From positions 6,110,053 to 6,174,052 of the forward strand of contig NC_020504.1 of the NCBI RefSeq assembly GCF_000349325.1: a stretch of DNA of 64,000 nucleotides. Reading direction: 5' to 3'. Position numbers and translations under genes: made by a program. Shown one piece after another: positions 1 through 7,957 of this stretch. The notes under the pieces were generated by a model that was given only the letters and a program-made list of their open reading frames with translations, was not told the DNA's origin and did no database searches. The DNA comes from Streptomyces davaonensis JCM 4913 (GTDB lineage Bacteria > Actinomycetota > Actinomycetes > Streptomycetales > Streptomycetaceae). The stretch's first letter is position 1, and every line of letters starts with the position of its first letter.

Positions 1-526
1 CGCCGCCCAGGCCCTCGACGGCCGCCGGGTAGTGCGGGGAGGTGCCGGTGCCCAGCACCAGGTGCCGGGCGCGGAAGACCTCACCGGCCTCGGTGCGCAC
101 GACGTAGACCTCGGCGTCCTCGTCGAACGTCACCTCGGTGACCGTCGTACGGAACCTGATGCTGCTGAGCTGGTTCGCGGCCCAGCGGCAGTAGTCGTCG
201 TACTCCACCCGCAGCGGGTAGAAGTTCTCGCGGATGTAGAACGAGTACAGCCGGCCCTTCTCCTTCAGGTAGTTGAGGAAGGAGTACGGCGAGGTCGGGT
301 CGGCGAGGGTGACCAGGTCCGACATGAACGGCGTCTGGAGGTGGGCGCCCTCCAGGAACATGCCGGCGTGCCATTCGAAGTCGGGCTTCGACTCCAGGAA
401 GACACCCTCGAGTTCGACGATCGGCTCGGTGAGGCAGGCGAGGCCGAGGTTGAAGGGGCCGAGTCCGATGCCGACGAAGTCGTAGGTCTTGGTCGTGGAC
501 TCGGTGGCTTCAGGAAGCGCGGTCAA
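1..526 (-). CDS. desB: Lysine N6-hydroxylase (cadaverine monooxygenase) DesB, N-terminal part
   Basis: FAD/NADPH-dependent N-hydroxylase that converts cadaverine to N-hydroxycadaverine in desferrioxamine synthesis. Only about 175 N-terminal codons are present; the gene runs off the left edge. Visible is the FAD-binding stretch [14 protein letters not shown] followed by the family blocks around [11 protein letters not shown] and the YDDYCRWA segment. The start is taken as TTG at 526, giving [10 protein letters not shown] before the FAD motif; no ATG lies closer. It overlaps the end of desA by about 17 bp, so the two are translationally coupled in one iron-regulated operon. The family call is sure; the exact start is uncertain. 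Confidence 0.9.
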   Translation of the reverse strand, partial: MTALPEATESTTKTYDFVGIGLGPFNLGLACLTEPIVELEGVFLESKPDFEWHAGMFLEGAHLQTPFMSDLVTLADPTSPYSFLNYLKEKGRLYSFYIRENFYPLRVEYDDYCRWAANQLSSIRFRTTVTEVTFDEDAEVYVVRTEAGEVFRARHLVLGTGTSPHYPAAVEGLGG

Positions 527-1952
527 GGGACTCTCCCAGGTACTGCTCGGCGTGGCCGGCGATCAGGTCGAGGACGGCGGTGATGTCGGCCGTCGTGGTC
601 TCGGGGTTGAGCAGGGTGAACTTCAGGTAGTGGCGGCCGCCGACCTTGGTGCCCGCCACGACGGCGTCACCGGAGGCGAACAGGGCCTTGCGGGCGTAGA
701 GGTTGGCGCGGTCGATCTCGGCCGGGTCGGTCACGGCGGCCGGGATGTAGCGGAAGACCAGGGTGGACAGGGACGGCTCGACCACGACGTCGTAGCGCGG
801 GTCCGCGGCCAGCACCTTCCAGCCCTCGGCGGCCAGTTCGACGACCTCGTCGAAGAGCTGCCCGATGCCGTCGGCGCCCATCACGCGCAGGGTCATCCAC
901 AGCTTCAGCGCGTCGAAGCGCCGGGTGGTCTGGAGGGACTTGTCGACCTGGTTGGGGATACGTTCCTGCACCATCCGGCGCGGGTTGAGGTACTCCGCGT
1001 GGTAGGTGGCGTGGCGCAGCGTGGCCGCGTCCCTGACCAGCACGGCGGAGGAACTCACCGGCTGGAAGAAGGACTTGTGGTAGTCGACGGTGACCGAGTC
1101 GGCGCGCTCGATGCCGTCGATCCGGTCCCGGAACTTCACCGAGGCGAGCAGACCGCAGCCGTAGGCGGCGTCCACGTGCATCCAGGTGCCGTACTGGGCG
1201 CACAGCTCGGCGATCTCGGGCAGCGGGTCGATGGAGCCGAAGTCGGTGGTGCCGGCGGTGGCGACGACGGCCATGGGGACGAGCCCGTCCTTGGCGCAGC
1301 GCTCCAGCTCGCGGGCGAGGGCGACGGTCTGCATCCGCTTGTCGTGGTCGACCGGGATGGAGACCACCGAATCGGCGCTCAGGCCGAGGAGTTTGGCCGA
1401 CTTCTTGACGCTGAAGTGGCTGACCTCGGAGGCGAAGATGCGCAGTTTCGCGAAGGAGTCGGTTTTGGCCTCCTCGCGGGCCAGCAGCAGCGCCTGGAGG
1501 TTGGACTGGGTGCCGCCGGAGGTGAACACGCCGTCGGCGGCGGGGCCGAGGCCGATCCGGGCGGTCGTCCAGTCGATGAGTTTGCGCTCGATCAGGGTGC
1601 CGCCGGCCGACTGGTCCCAGGTGTCGAGGGAGGAGTTGACGGCGGAGAGGATCGCCTCGCCGAGCACCGCCGGTATGACGACCGGGCAGTTGAGGTGGGC
1701 GAGGTAACGCGGGTGGTGGAAGTAGATCGCGTCCCGGAGGTAGACGTCCTCCAGCTCGTCGAGCACGGCCGCGGTGTCGTACAGAGGCTGATCGAGGTCG
1801 ATCGCGTCGATGGTGGGGGCGAGGGCGTCGACGGTGACACCGGTGAACGGCCGCTCGGTGGTGGCGAGTTTGCCGGCCACCCGCTCGATTCCTTCGGTCA
1901 CGGAGCGGCGGTACTGCTCCGCGGTCGTGTCATTGAGCAGGTGCGAGCGCAT
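510..1952 (-). CDS. desA: PLP-dependent lysine decarboxylase DesA
   Basis: Group II (aromatic-L-amino-acid decarboxylase fold) PLP enzyme of 480 residues, which decarboxylates L-lysine to cadaverine, the first step of desferrioxamine synthesis. The PLP lysine is seen in [10 protein letters not shown], with the upstream cofactor-binding HVDAAYG and FTSGGTQSN motifs. Length is typical. It has its own promoter region with an iron box at 2039-2057 and is followed at once by desB, which overlaps its stop. Cytoplasmic. Neighbouring desE and desF support siderophore function rather than aromatic amine metabolism. Confidence 0.95.
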   Translation of the reverse strand: MRSHLLNDTTAEQYRRSVTEGIERVAGKLATTERPFTGVTVDALAPTIDAIDLDQPLYDTAAVLDELEDVYLRDAIYFHHPRYLAHLNCPVVIPAVLGEAILSAVNSSLDTWDQSAGGTLIERKLIDWTTARIGLGPAADGVFTSGGTQSNLQALLLAREEAKTDSFAKLRIFASEVSHFSVKKSAKLLGLSADSVVSIPVDHDKRMQTVALARELERCAKDGLVPMAVVATAGTTDFGSIDPLPEIAELCAQYGTWMHVDAAYGCGLLASVKFRDRIDGIERADSVTVDYHKSFFQPVSSSAVLVRDAATLRHATYHAEYLNPRRMVQERIPNQVDKSLQTTRRFDALKLWMTLRVMGADGIGQLFDEVVELAAEGWKVLAADPRYDVVVEPSLSTLVFRYIPAAVTDPAEIDRANLYARKALFASGDAVVAGTKVGGRHYLKFTLLNPETTTADITAVLDLIAGHAEQYLGESLDRAS

Positions 1953-2038
1953 TGGGGGGTCCTCCGAGGGAAGTCCGTGCGGGACGAAGGCGATGCGGAG
2001 TGGGAGAGCGAGCAGGGTCGCGAACGACGTCGATCAAC

Positions 2039-2057
2039 TTAGGTAAGCCTAACCTAA
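2039..2057. promoter_or_regulatory. Iron box (DmdR/IdeR operator) of desA
   Basis: The 19-bp sequence TTAGGTAAGCCTAACCTAA is a near-perfect copy of the actinobacterial iron box consensus TTAGGTTAGGCTAACCTAA. It lies about 87 bp upstream of the desA start. Established knowledge: the Fe-loaded DtxR-family regulator binds such sites and represses siderophore genes. Confidence 0.93.
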
Positions 2058-2066
2058 TCTGGCCAT

Positions 2067-2103
2067 CCGTCACGCATACGAAACCCAGCCCCACCCGTGA
2101 CGG
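2067..2103 (-). terminator. Possible terminator after desF
   Basis: Perfect 8-nt arms CCGTCACG and CGTGACGG are separated by 21 nt, starting 18 bp beyond the desF stop codon on the minus strand and upstream of the desA iron box. No T-run follows, which is common in Streptomyces. Could also be incidental. Confidence 0.4.
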
Positions 2104-2120
2104 TGGTCACTTCTGACGCG

Positions 2121-2957
2121 TCACTCGCCGGACTCGCGCAACTGCTCCTCGGTCAGCCCGCGCCGCCAGTAGCCGACGAAGGTGACCAGGCGCCGGTCGA
2201 TCCCGCGCTCGCCCACGAAATGCCGTCGCAGCGCCTTCACGCACCCCGACTCGCCCGCGATCCAGACGTACGGGGCCTGCGCCGCCGGGAGTTGGGCGCC
2301 CCGAAGGGCGTCGAGGGCCATGGGGGACCCCTCGGCGCCCTCGTCCGCCCGGACCAGCCAGTTGATCTCGGCGTCCGCCTCGGTGCGCAGGTCCTGGATG
2401 TCACCGGCGTGGTGGACTTCGAGCCAGACCCGGGCCCGAGTGCCCGCAGGCAGCGACTCGACGATGGCGGAGACGGCCGGTACGGCGGTCTCGTCGCCCC
2501 AGATCACCAGGAGATCGGTGTCCGCGGGCGGCCGGAACCGGATGGCCCGGTTGTCCGCGACGGCGGGCCCGATGAGCAGCACCCGGTCCCCGGCGGACGC
2601 CCGCGAGGCCCACCGGGAGGCGGGCCCGGCAGGCTCGTGCAGCACGAAGTCGATGTCGATCTCGTCCGGATCCCGGCGCAGCGCCCGCAGCGTGTACGAC
2701 CGCATCACCGCCCGCACGTCGTCCGGCAGTTCACGCCAGCCCTGCCACCACCCGTCCCCGAGTTCGACAGGCACGACGGGCGCGTCCTGCCCCGGCTGCG
2801 GCAGGAAGAGCGACAGCGACTGGTCGCACCCGTCGGAGTGGAAGTCACGCAGCTCTTCGCCGCCGAAGGTGACCCGAACCAAGGACGGACCGAGCCGCCT
2901 CGTTCGTACCACTCGCAGAGAGAAGAAACGGAACGCGACGGCGACGGTCGTGGTCAT
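2121..2957 (-). CDS. desF: Siderophore-interacting protein (FAD-dependent ferric-siderophore reductase) DesF
   Basis: A 278-residue siderophore-interacting (SIP) flavoprotein expected to reduce ferric desferrioxamine after uptake and release iron in the cytoplasm. The N-terminal FAD-binding domain carries RSYTLRALRRD (R-x-Y-[ST] flavin motif) and the C-terminal NAD(P)H domain carries LVIWGDETAVPAV and VWIAGESGCVKALRRH. Starts 6 bp after the desE stop, so it is cotranscribed with the receptor. Length is normal for the family. Confidence 0.92.
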   Translation of the reverse strand: MTTTVAVAFRFFSLRVVRTRRLGPSLVRVTFGGEELRDFHSDGCDQSLSLFLPQPGQDAPVVPVELGDGWWQGWRELPDDVRAVMRSYTLRALRRDPDEIDIDFVLHEPAGPASRWASRASAGDRVLLIGPAVADNRAIRFRPPADTDLLVIWGDETAVPAVSAIVESLPAGTRARVWLEVHHAGDIQDLRTEADAEINWLVRADEGAEGSPMALDALRGAQLPAAQAPYVWIAGESGCVKALRRHFVGERGIDRRLVTFVGYWRRGLTEEQLRESGE

Positions 2958-2963
2958 GAGGTA

Positions 2964-4010
2964 TCAGGCGACCTTCTTGGCGTTCTCGATCGCCTCGGCC
3001 AGGTTGTCCAGCAGCGGCGTGCACTTGTCGTAGGACAGGATCGGCTCGGGCGAACGCGAGATGACCTGACCGGCCTTGACGGCGGGCAGCTTCTTCCAGG
3101 TCGCCTCGGTGATGTCTGCGGGCTGGATCGTCGAGGAGCGGTCGTCCATCACGATGATGTCCGCGTCGTACTTGTCGACGTTCTCCCAGCTCAGCGACTC
3201 GAACCAGCCGGCGTTCTTCTCCTTCGCCTTCTCCGAGGGCTCGACGAAGTTGACGCCGAGGGACTTGAAGTACTCGAGGTCGATGGAGAAGTTGGTGCCC
3301 GAGACGTAGAAGATCGTCTCCGCGGCGGAACCGGCCAGCACCTTGATCTCCGGCTTGGCCTTGGCCGCGGCGCGCAGCCGGGCCGCGGCGGCCTCGAACT
3401 TCTTCTTGGAGTCGGCGATCGCGGCGGACTTCATGTCCGCGCCGAGCGACTCGGCCAGCTCCCACATGCGCTGGAGCGGCTCGGTCAGCTGACGGTCGTA
3501 GACGGAGACCGCGACGTCCGGGGCGAGCTTGGCGACCTTGTCCGCGGACTCGACGGGCACCGACCACAGGGTGCCGGCGTCGTCGAACGTCGTGGTGATG
3601 AGCACCTCGGGGGAGAGCGCCGCGTACTTCTCGATGTTGAGCTTGCCCCACTCGTTGCCGAGCACGGTGACCTTGCTGACGTCGAGGTCGCCGGCCTGCA
3701 CATCGGGCTTGCCGTCGGCGGTCGTGGTCGGGCCGAAGACGCCCTTGACCTGGATGCCGTAGTCGAAGAGGGCGGCGGCGACACCGGTGAACGCGACGAT
3801 GTTCGTCGGCACCTTGTCGAGCTTCACCGTGGTGCCGCGGTCGTCCTTGAACGTCCACGGGCCGGACTTCGCGGCGGTCGTCTCCTCGCCGGAGCCACCG
3901 CTTTTCGCGTCGTCGTCGCCACAGGCTGCGAGCACGGCACCGAGGCCGAGGGCGCCGCCCGCGGCGAGGATGCCACGGCGGGTGAGGTGGGTGGCTCTGG
4001 CGTTGGACAT
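2964..4010 (-). CDS. desE: Ferric-desferrioxamine ABC transporter substrate-binding lipoprotein DesE
   Basis: A 348-residue periplasmic-binding-type lipoprotein for ferrioxamine uptake. The N-terminus has twin arginines (LTRRGILAAGG) and a lipobox LAACGDDD, so it is probably Tat-exported and lipid-anchored. The FepB/BtuF fold is seen in DKVPTNIVAFTGVAAALFDYG and in the C-terminal EATWKKLPAVKAGQVI block. Preceded by an iron box at 4059-4077 and followed by desF. No permease or ATPase genes are adjacent, so the receptor must use a transporter encoded elsewhere. Confidence 0.92.
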   Translation of the reverse strand: MSNARATHLTRRGILAAGGALGLGAVLAACGDDDAKSGGSGEETTAAKSGPWTFKDDRGTTVKLDKVPTNIVAFTGVAAALFDYGIQVKGVFGPTTTADGKPDVQAGDLDVSKVTVLGNEWGKLNIEKYAALSPEVLITTTFDDAGTLWSVPVESADKVAKLAPDVAVSVYDRQLTEPLQRMWELAESLGADMKSAAIADSKKKFEAAAARLRAAAKAKPEIKVLAGSAAETIFYVSGTNFSIDLEYFKSLGVNFVEPSEKAKEKNAGWFESLSWENVDKYDADIIVMDDRSSTIQPADITEATWKKLPAVKAGQVISRSPEPILSYDKCTPLLDNLAEAIENAKKVA

Positions 4011-4058
4011 GGGTACGCTGCTTTCGAACAGGGCGATCTTGCGCCGGACAATTCGAAG

Positions 4059-4077
4059 GTAGGTTAGCCTAACCTCA
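4059..4077. promoter_or_regulatory. Iron box (DmdR/IdeR operator) of desE-desF
   Basis: GTAGGTTAGCCTAACCTCA contains the full palindromic core AGGTTAGCCTAACCT of the iron box, 49 bp upstream of the desE start. It predicts iron repression of desEF separately from desAB. Confidence 0.93.
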
Positions 4078-4150
4078 GCAGTTGTCCAGGGGCGGGCCCC
4101 TGCGAAGTGCAGCCTGTGAGCCCCCTATGGGGTCGACTTGAGCGGCGGGC

Positions 4151-4189
4151 GGGGCCCAACTCCCTCGCTGTGAAAGGTCGTTGGGCCCC
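4151..4189 (-). terminator. Terminator hairpin after the M15-like gene
   Basis: Perfect 10-nt inverted arms GGGGCCCAAC and GTTGGGCCCC with a 19-nt loop lie 14 bp beyond the stop codon at 4203 (minus strand). They separate the wall-related genes from the desE promoter. Confidence 0.65.
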
Positions 4190-4202
4190 ACCGGTGTCTC
4201 GA

Positions 4203-4976
4203 CTAGGCGGCGGCCTTCTGTTCGCGGGCCAGCGCCTTGGCCGCGTCACGGCGCTTGCCGGACAGCACGTCCACCGGGGCGCCGGCACCCTTGCCGGGCT
4301 CCTTCTCCCAGCCGCGCAGCTTGGCGACGATCTTGGCCAGCAGCGGGCTGTCCGGCTTCACGTCGATGTAGAACAGCGACTCGTCGGGCTTCCTGTCGTC
4401 GCCGCCCCAGCGGACGACACCCTCCAACTCGGCGAGGATGTCGCGGATCACCAGCTGCTGCGGGGCGAAGAAGCCGCCCTTGACGCCGCTCGGGTAGTGA
4501 CCCGGACGGATCTGCACCGCGGTCCCGGAGGCCTGGTTGGCCTCGGGCAGCCTGCGGCCCACCGAGCTCGGGCTGCGCCAGCCGACCACGTCGCCCTTGC
4601 GCAACTCCTCGACCTCGTAGTGGAACCGGCGGATCACATGGACCAGGACCGTCTCCACCTCTCCGATCCGTACGGTGACGCCCTCGATGGGCGTGCCGGG
4701 GACCGGCCGGGTCCACACCTTTCCGCCCTTGTCGGTGGTCAGCTCCATCTCCCAGCCGTTGGGGCTCGGCTTGCCGGACCGGGTGCGCTTCTCGCGGGCC
4801 AGCGCACGGCGGGCCGCGTCCCGGACATCCTTCGGCTCGGCGTACCGGCCCGCCGCGTACGCGGGGGAGGCGAGGTATTCGGAGAAGGGCAGCGTTGCCA
4901 CTGCCGCGGCGGCAGTGACCACGGAGGCCCGGGCGAGGAAGGAGCGGCGGGACAGGGGTTGGCGGGGGGAAGTCAT
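4203..4976 (-). CDS. Tat-exported protein with degenerate M15 (VanY-like) peptidase domain
   Basis: 257 residues when started at the ATG at 4976, which has GAGACGAGG upstream; an upstream ATG at 5003 adds nine residues. The signal SRRSFLARASVV is a clear Tat motif. Residues about 144-206 align with M15 D-Ala-D-Ala carboxypeptidases: NQASGTAVQI against N-H-A-S-G-T-A-x-D, and VRWGGDDRKPDESLFYI against VRWGGDY...DEMHFEI. The three zinc ligands appear replaced: His to Gln148, Asp to Gln155, His to Leu201. It is therefore probably a non-catalytic wall binder rather than an active peptidase. Located 73 bp downstream of the DUF1906 gene on the same strand. Confidence 0.75.
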   Translation of the reverse strand: MTSPRQPLSRRSFLARASVVTAAAAVATLPFSEYLASPAYAAGRYAEPKDVRDAARRALAREKRTRSGKPSPNGWEMELTTDKGGKVWTRPVPGTPIEGVTVRIGEVETVLVHVIRRFHYEVEELRKGDVVGWRSPSSVGRRLPEANQASGTAVQIRPGHYPSGVKGGFFAPQQLVIRDILAELEGVVRWGGDDRKPDESLFYIDVKPDSPLLAKIVAKLRGWEKEPGKGAGAPVDVLSGKRRDAAKALAREQKAAA

Positions 4977-5049
4977 ACGCCTCGTCTCTCTCTTGAAGCT
5001 CATGAAGCCCTTGAAGTCCAGGGGCAGTTGGTGGCGCTGGGCACAGGGA

Positions 5050-7290
5050 CTACCGCCGGGACAGTCCGTTGTACTTCTCGAAGAGCTGGTAGAGCGCCAT
5101 GCGCTTGCTCGCGTGCTCCTCGGCCTCGTCGCCCCAGCCCTGGTAGCGGCGCAGCACCTCGAAGATCTCGTTCTGGGTGTAGTCCAGGCTCATCGCGCGC
5201 AGCGTGCTCTCGCCGTCCGGCGGGTTCTGGCCGCCGACCTTGCCGGCCGCGTCCCACAGATGGATGAGCGAGACGGTCTTGACCGAGTAGGCGTTGTCCT
5301 GGTTGACCTTGTGCCACATCGTCCAGATGTCGGCGTCCTTGGCCGGGTCGAGGATGGTGCCCTCGACGAGATCGACCTGGATGCAGTGGTTCCAGGCCCG
5401 GATGCCCACCTCGCCGCTGATCTGCGCGATACCGGTGGAGGAGTCCCGCTTGGGCACGACGCCCCCGCCGACGCCGGTGTGGTAGTAGGTGACCGCCGCG
5501 TCCACGCCCAGGTCGACCACGTCGTAGTGGCGCATCTCCCAGTAGGCCGAGGTCTGGATCAGCGCCTTGCGCATGTTGTACGTGTTCGACAGCTGAGTGA
5601 TCAGCGCGTCGTGCGACATGATCGTCTCAAGGCACTCGGTGTGCGTGAAGATGCGGCTGGCGTCCGAGTCCGGGAAGCCGATCTGCTCCATGTAGGTGCT
5701 GACATCGGCGTTCAGGGCGTTGTAGTACGACGTGAAGTCGAACGCGGTGTCGGGGTCGTTGTCGAGGTACGACGCGTTGAAGGAGCCCTCGCCGATGTCG
5801 CGCCCCGAGGCGATGTTGTGGTCGACCTCGATGGCGCCGTCACCGGTGCCGAGCCAGCGCGTGACGACCTGGTCGTAGGCCCAGTTGGCGGGCAGCGGAT
5901 AGCCGTAGTTGCCGGAGAAGCCGCTGGACATGTCGGAGACGAAGCTCGCCGTGGCGTGGCCCGCGTCGGACACCCGGATGCAGACGTTGCGCGGCCCGTA
6001 GACGCCGACCCGGTAGGGGTTGCCGGACATCGCCAGGGCGTCCTGGACACCCTTGAAGTAGGGCAGGACGTTGTCGGTGACCTCGTAGTCGTAGGCGTCG
6101 AAGTCGACCGCGAAGAAGATCCGGGCACCGCTCTTGAAGCCGTGGCGCTGGGCGGCGGCGATGGCGGCGAGACCGTCCGCGCTCCCGGAGGGGTAGCTGT
6201 AGCCCTTGGCGTCGCGGCCGTAGGTCTGCCAGATCGGGAAACAGCGCAGCCCGTTCTCGGCGATGGTCTGGAGCTCGCCGGCCTGGATCTCCTTCTCGTA
6301 GGGCTTTCCGCCGGTCGCGTTGATCAGATAGCGGCCGATGTACTTGACGCCCTCGGCCTTGAGGGTCGCCGCACGGGCCGCGGTGATCTTCGTGACGCCG
6401 TCGCAGGCCTCGCCCCTGCGGTTCTGGTCGCCGTAGGAGACCAGGAGCGACGCCCAGGTGGAGAAGTCGCCCTTGCCGGTGACCGGGAGCTTCACGAACT
6501 CCTGGAACGCCGCCGTCTCACTGGCGACCGTGCTGTTGAAGAGGGAGGAGAACGGCGTCCCCGAACGCCCGTTGAGGATCAGTGCGGCGCTGTACAGCTG
6601 CGCCCAGGTGCCGGCGGACCCCTCGGAGAGCGTGTGGTTGGCCAGGCCCGTCTTGGTGCCCGGGCCGAAGTTGCCGTTGGCGACGCCGTCGGCCATGCCG
6701 AGCTCGTACTGGATGGCGTACAGCATCGACGAGGCCACGGTCCGCGAGTGGTGGCCGTCGCACGGCACGATGAAGAAGTCCTGGCGGCCGATGTAACGGC
6801 CGTTCAGCCACTGCTGGATCTCCCGGATCTTCGAACTGCCCCCGCTCACCACGACATAGGGGTCCATGTTGAGCAGCGCCTTGACGACCTTGGGGTAGAG
6901 GCTGCCCTCCTCCGGGAACGACGGAAGCACACCCATGTCGCTCTTCAGCTTGCTGACCGAGGCAGCGACGCGGTCGTTGTACTTCCCGTCTATCTCGCCG
7001 CCGTCGTAGCCCTTGCAGTAGAGCGCGGACTGGATGATGCGGGCGAAATTCGCCGACGGGACGGTCCCGTCCTTCAGCACCGGGTACTTCGAGGCCAGCG
7101 TGTTCAGCGTCGTCGGACCGAAGTTGTTGGAGAGCGAGCTGATGCCGAGTTCGAGCTGGAGGGCGCGGGTGAGCGCGTACATCACGGTCCAGCTGGTCTG
7201 GCCGTTCTCCTCCAGCGGGCTCATGCCGAGCATGTTGGGATACGTCGTATTGATGAACCGTTGAGCGCGGAGCACCATCTCGTCGGCCAT
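5050..7290 (-). CDS. DUF1906 glycoside-hydrolase-like protein with peptidoglycan-binding-like N-terminus
   Basis: 746 residues from the ATG at 7290; a longer reading from 7401 adds a low-quality leader. Residues about 1-290 contain two repeated units with FGPTTLNTL and FGPGTKTGL, resembling peptidoglycan-binding domains. Residues about 295-500 are a DUF1906 (Rv2525c/GH25-like TIM barrel) domain, with GVKYIGRYL, RCFPIWQTYG and the acidic strand FFAVDFDAYDYEV. The last 220 residues include SAYWEMRHYD and SSTGIAQISGEVG, reminiscent of lysozyme-like transglycosylases, but this is inference. No signal peptide is visible despite the wall-directed domains. It shares its promoter region with the export operon at 7497. 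Confidence 0.75.
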   Translation of the reverse strand: MADEMVLRAQRFINTTYPNMLGMSPLEENGQTSWTVMYALTRALQLELGISSLSNNFGPTTLNTLASKYPVLKDGTVPSANFARIIQSALYCKGYDGGEIDGKYNDRVAASVSKLKSDMGVLPSFPEEGSLYPKVVKALLNMDPYVVVSGGSSKIREIQQWLNGRYIGRQDFFIVPCDGHHSRTVASSMLYAIQYELGMADGVANGNFGPGTKTGLANHTLSEGSAGTWAQLYSAALILNGRSGTPFSSLFNSTVASETAAFQEFVKLPVTGKGDFSTWASLLVSYGDQNRRGEACDGVTKITAARAATLKAEGVKYIGRYLINATGGKPYEKEIQAGELQTIAENGLRCFPIWQTYGRDAKGYSYPSGSADGLAAIAAAQRHGFKSGARIFFAVDFDAYDYEVTDNVLPYFKGVQDALAMSGNPYRVGVYGPRNVCIRVSDAGHATASFVSDMSSGFSGNYGYPLPANWAYDQVVTRWLGTGDGAIEVDHNIASGRDIGEGSFNASYLDNDPDTAFDFTSYYNALNADVSTYMEQIGFPDSDASRIFTHTECLETIMSHDALITQLSNTYNMRKALIQTSAYWEMRHYDVVDLGVDAAVTYYHTGVGGGVVPKRDSSTGIAQISGEVGIRAWNHCIQVDLVEGTILDPAKDADIWTMWHKVNQDNAYSVKTVSLIHLWDAAGKVGGQNPPDGESTLRAMSLDYTQNEIFEVLRRYQGWGDEAEEHASKRMALYQLFEKYNGLSRR

Positions 7291-7371
7291 GCCGAAGCTC
7301 GCTTTCGCTGAGAGGGAATGCCAGGCGGCGGCTGTTGATTCTTTGTCAGATCGGCTGGAGGTGGGAAGGTT

Positions 7372-7389
7372 CTGGCGCAATTGCGCCAG
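7372..7389. promoter_or_regulatory. 18-bp perfect palindrome, operator candidate copy A
   Basis: CTGGCGCAATTGCGCCAG is a perfect palindrome in the 206-bp divergent region between the DUF1906 gene and the gene at 7497. A second copy differing at four positions lies 43 bp away. The cognate regulator is unknown. Confidence 0.6.
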
Positions 7390-7414
7390 GATGCAGGTCA
7401 CTTGGGGCGCGGAC

Positions 7415-7432
7415 TTGGCGTAATGACGCCAG
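7415..7432. promoter_or_regulatory. Second operator candidate, copy B
   Basis: TTGGCGTAATGACGCCAG matches copy A at 14 of 18 positions and keeps the inverted arms TGGCGT/ACGCCA. The 43-bp centre-to-centre distance is about four helical turns, suiting cooperative dimer binding. Confidence 0.58.
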
Positions 7433-7496
7433 ATCCATTGGCAGTCGCACCCCGCGATGCCACGATCTACGCTCGCCGACCCCTGAGGAGATGTTT

Positions 7497-7952
7497 ATGC
7501 GCACTCTTGCGAAGGCCCTGACCGTTGCTTCCGCCGCCGGACTGCTGATGTTCTCGGGAACGCCCGCGAACGCGACGCAACAGGACGAGGACAATTACTG
7601 GCTGGGCTGCCAGAGCTACAACGACTTCAAGTTCCGCCTCTACTACAACTCCAACTCCGGTGGCGCCTGGCGTGATTTCGGCTATTCGGTCGGAAACTTC
7701 GGAGCCGTGGAGATCTACGGCTCGGGCACCGTCGCCTACAAGTTCTGCGGCGGGACGGGCAATGGAGCGCTCCAGGGCGTGAAGAACAATGCCGCGTCCG
7801 CCCGGAACGAGCACACGTCCTACGGCGCCTGCGTGTATTACAACAGCTGGTTCAACGGGGCCAAGGACGGTCTCCAGCCCGCGACTCCGACGCCGGTGAG
7901 CAAGAACCTGGTGAACACCTACAACGAGAACGCTTCCTTCCAGTGGTGCTGA
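7497..7952 (+). CDS. Small secreted beta/gamma-crystallin-like (Greek key) protein
   Basis: 151 residues from the ATG at 7497, with GAGGAG six bases upstream; the ATG at 7491 abuts that site and is less likely. Signal peptide MRTLAKALTVASAAGLLMFSGTPANA is followed by a mature part of about 125 residues with four cysteines. Two blocks look like Greek-key motifs: FRLYYNSNSGGAWRDFGY and ACVYYNSWFNGAKDGLQP, each followed by an N-x-x-A-S-like segment (KNNAASARNEH, YNENASFQW). This recalls the secreted I36-inhibitor/killer-toxin-like crystallin folds of Streptomyces. First gene of the operon with the lipoprotein and ABC exporter. Function not known. Confidence 0.65.
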   Translation: MRTLAKALTVASAAGLLMFSGTPANATQQDEDNYWLGCQSYNDFKFRLYYNSNSGGAWRDFGYSVGNFGAVEIYGSGTVAYKFCGGTGNGALQGVKNNAASARNEHTSYGACVYYNSWFNGAKDGLQPATPTPVSKNLVNTYNENASFQWC

Positions 7953-7957
7953 GAACG

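Noticed and set aside
2097..4067. Long plus-strand open frame across desF and desE
   Set aside because: Composition is that of an antisense GC-rich shadow (Arg/Gly/Val runs, no domain), whereas desF and desE on the other strand have clear motifs.
4675..7311. 878-codon plus-strand open frame opposite the DUF1906 gene
   Set aside because: No family motif; the minus strand has a coherent DUF1906 protein with correct third-position bias.
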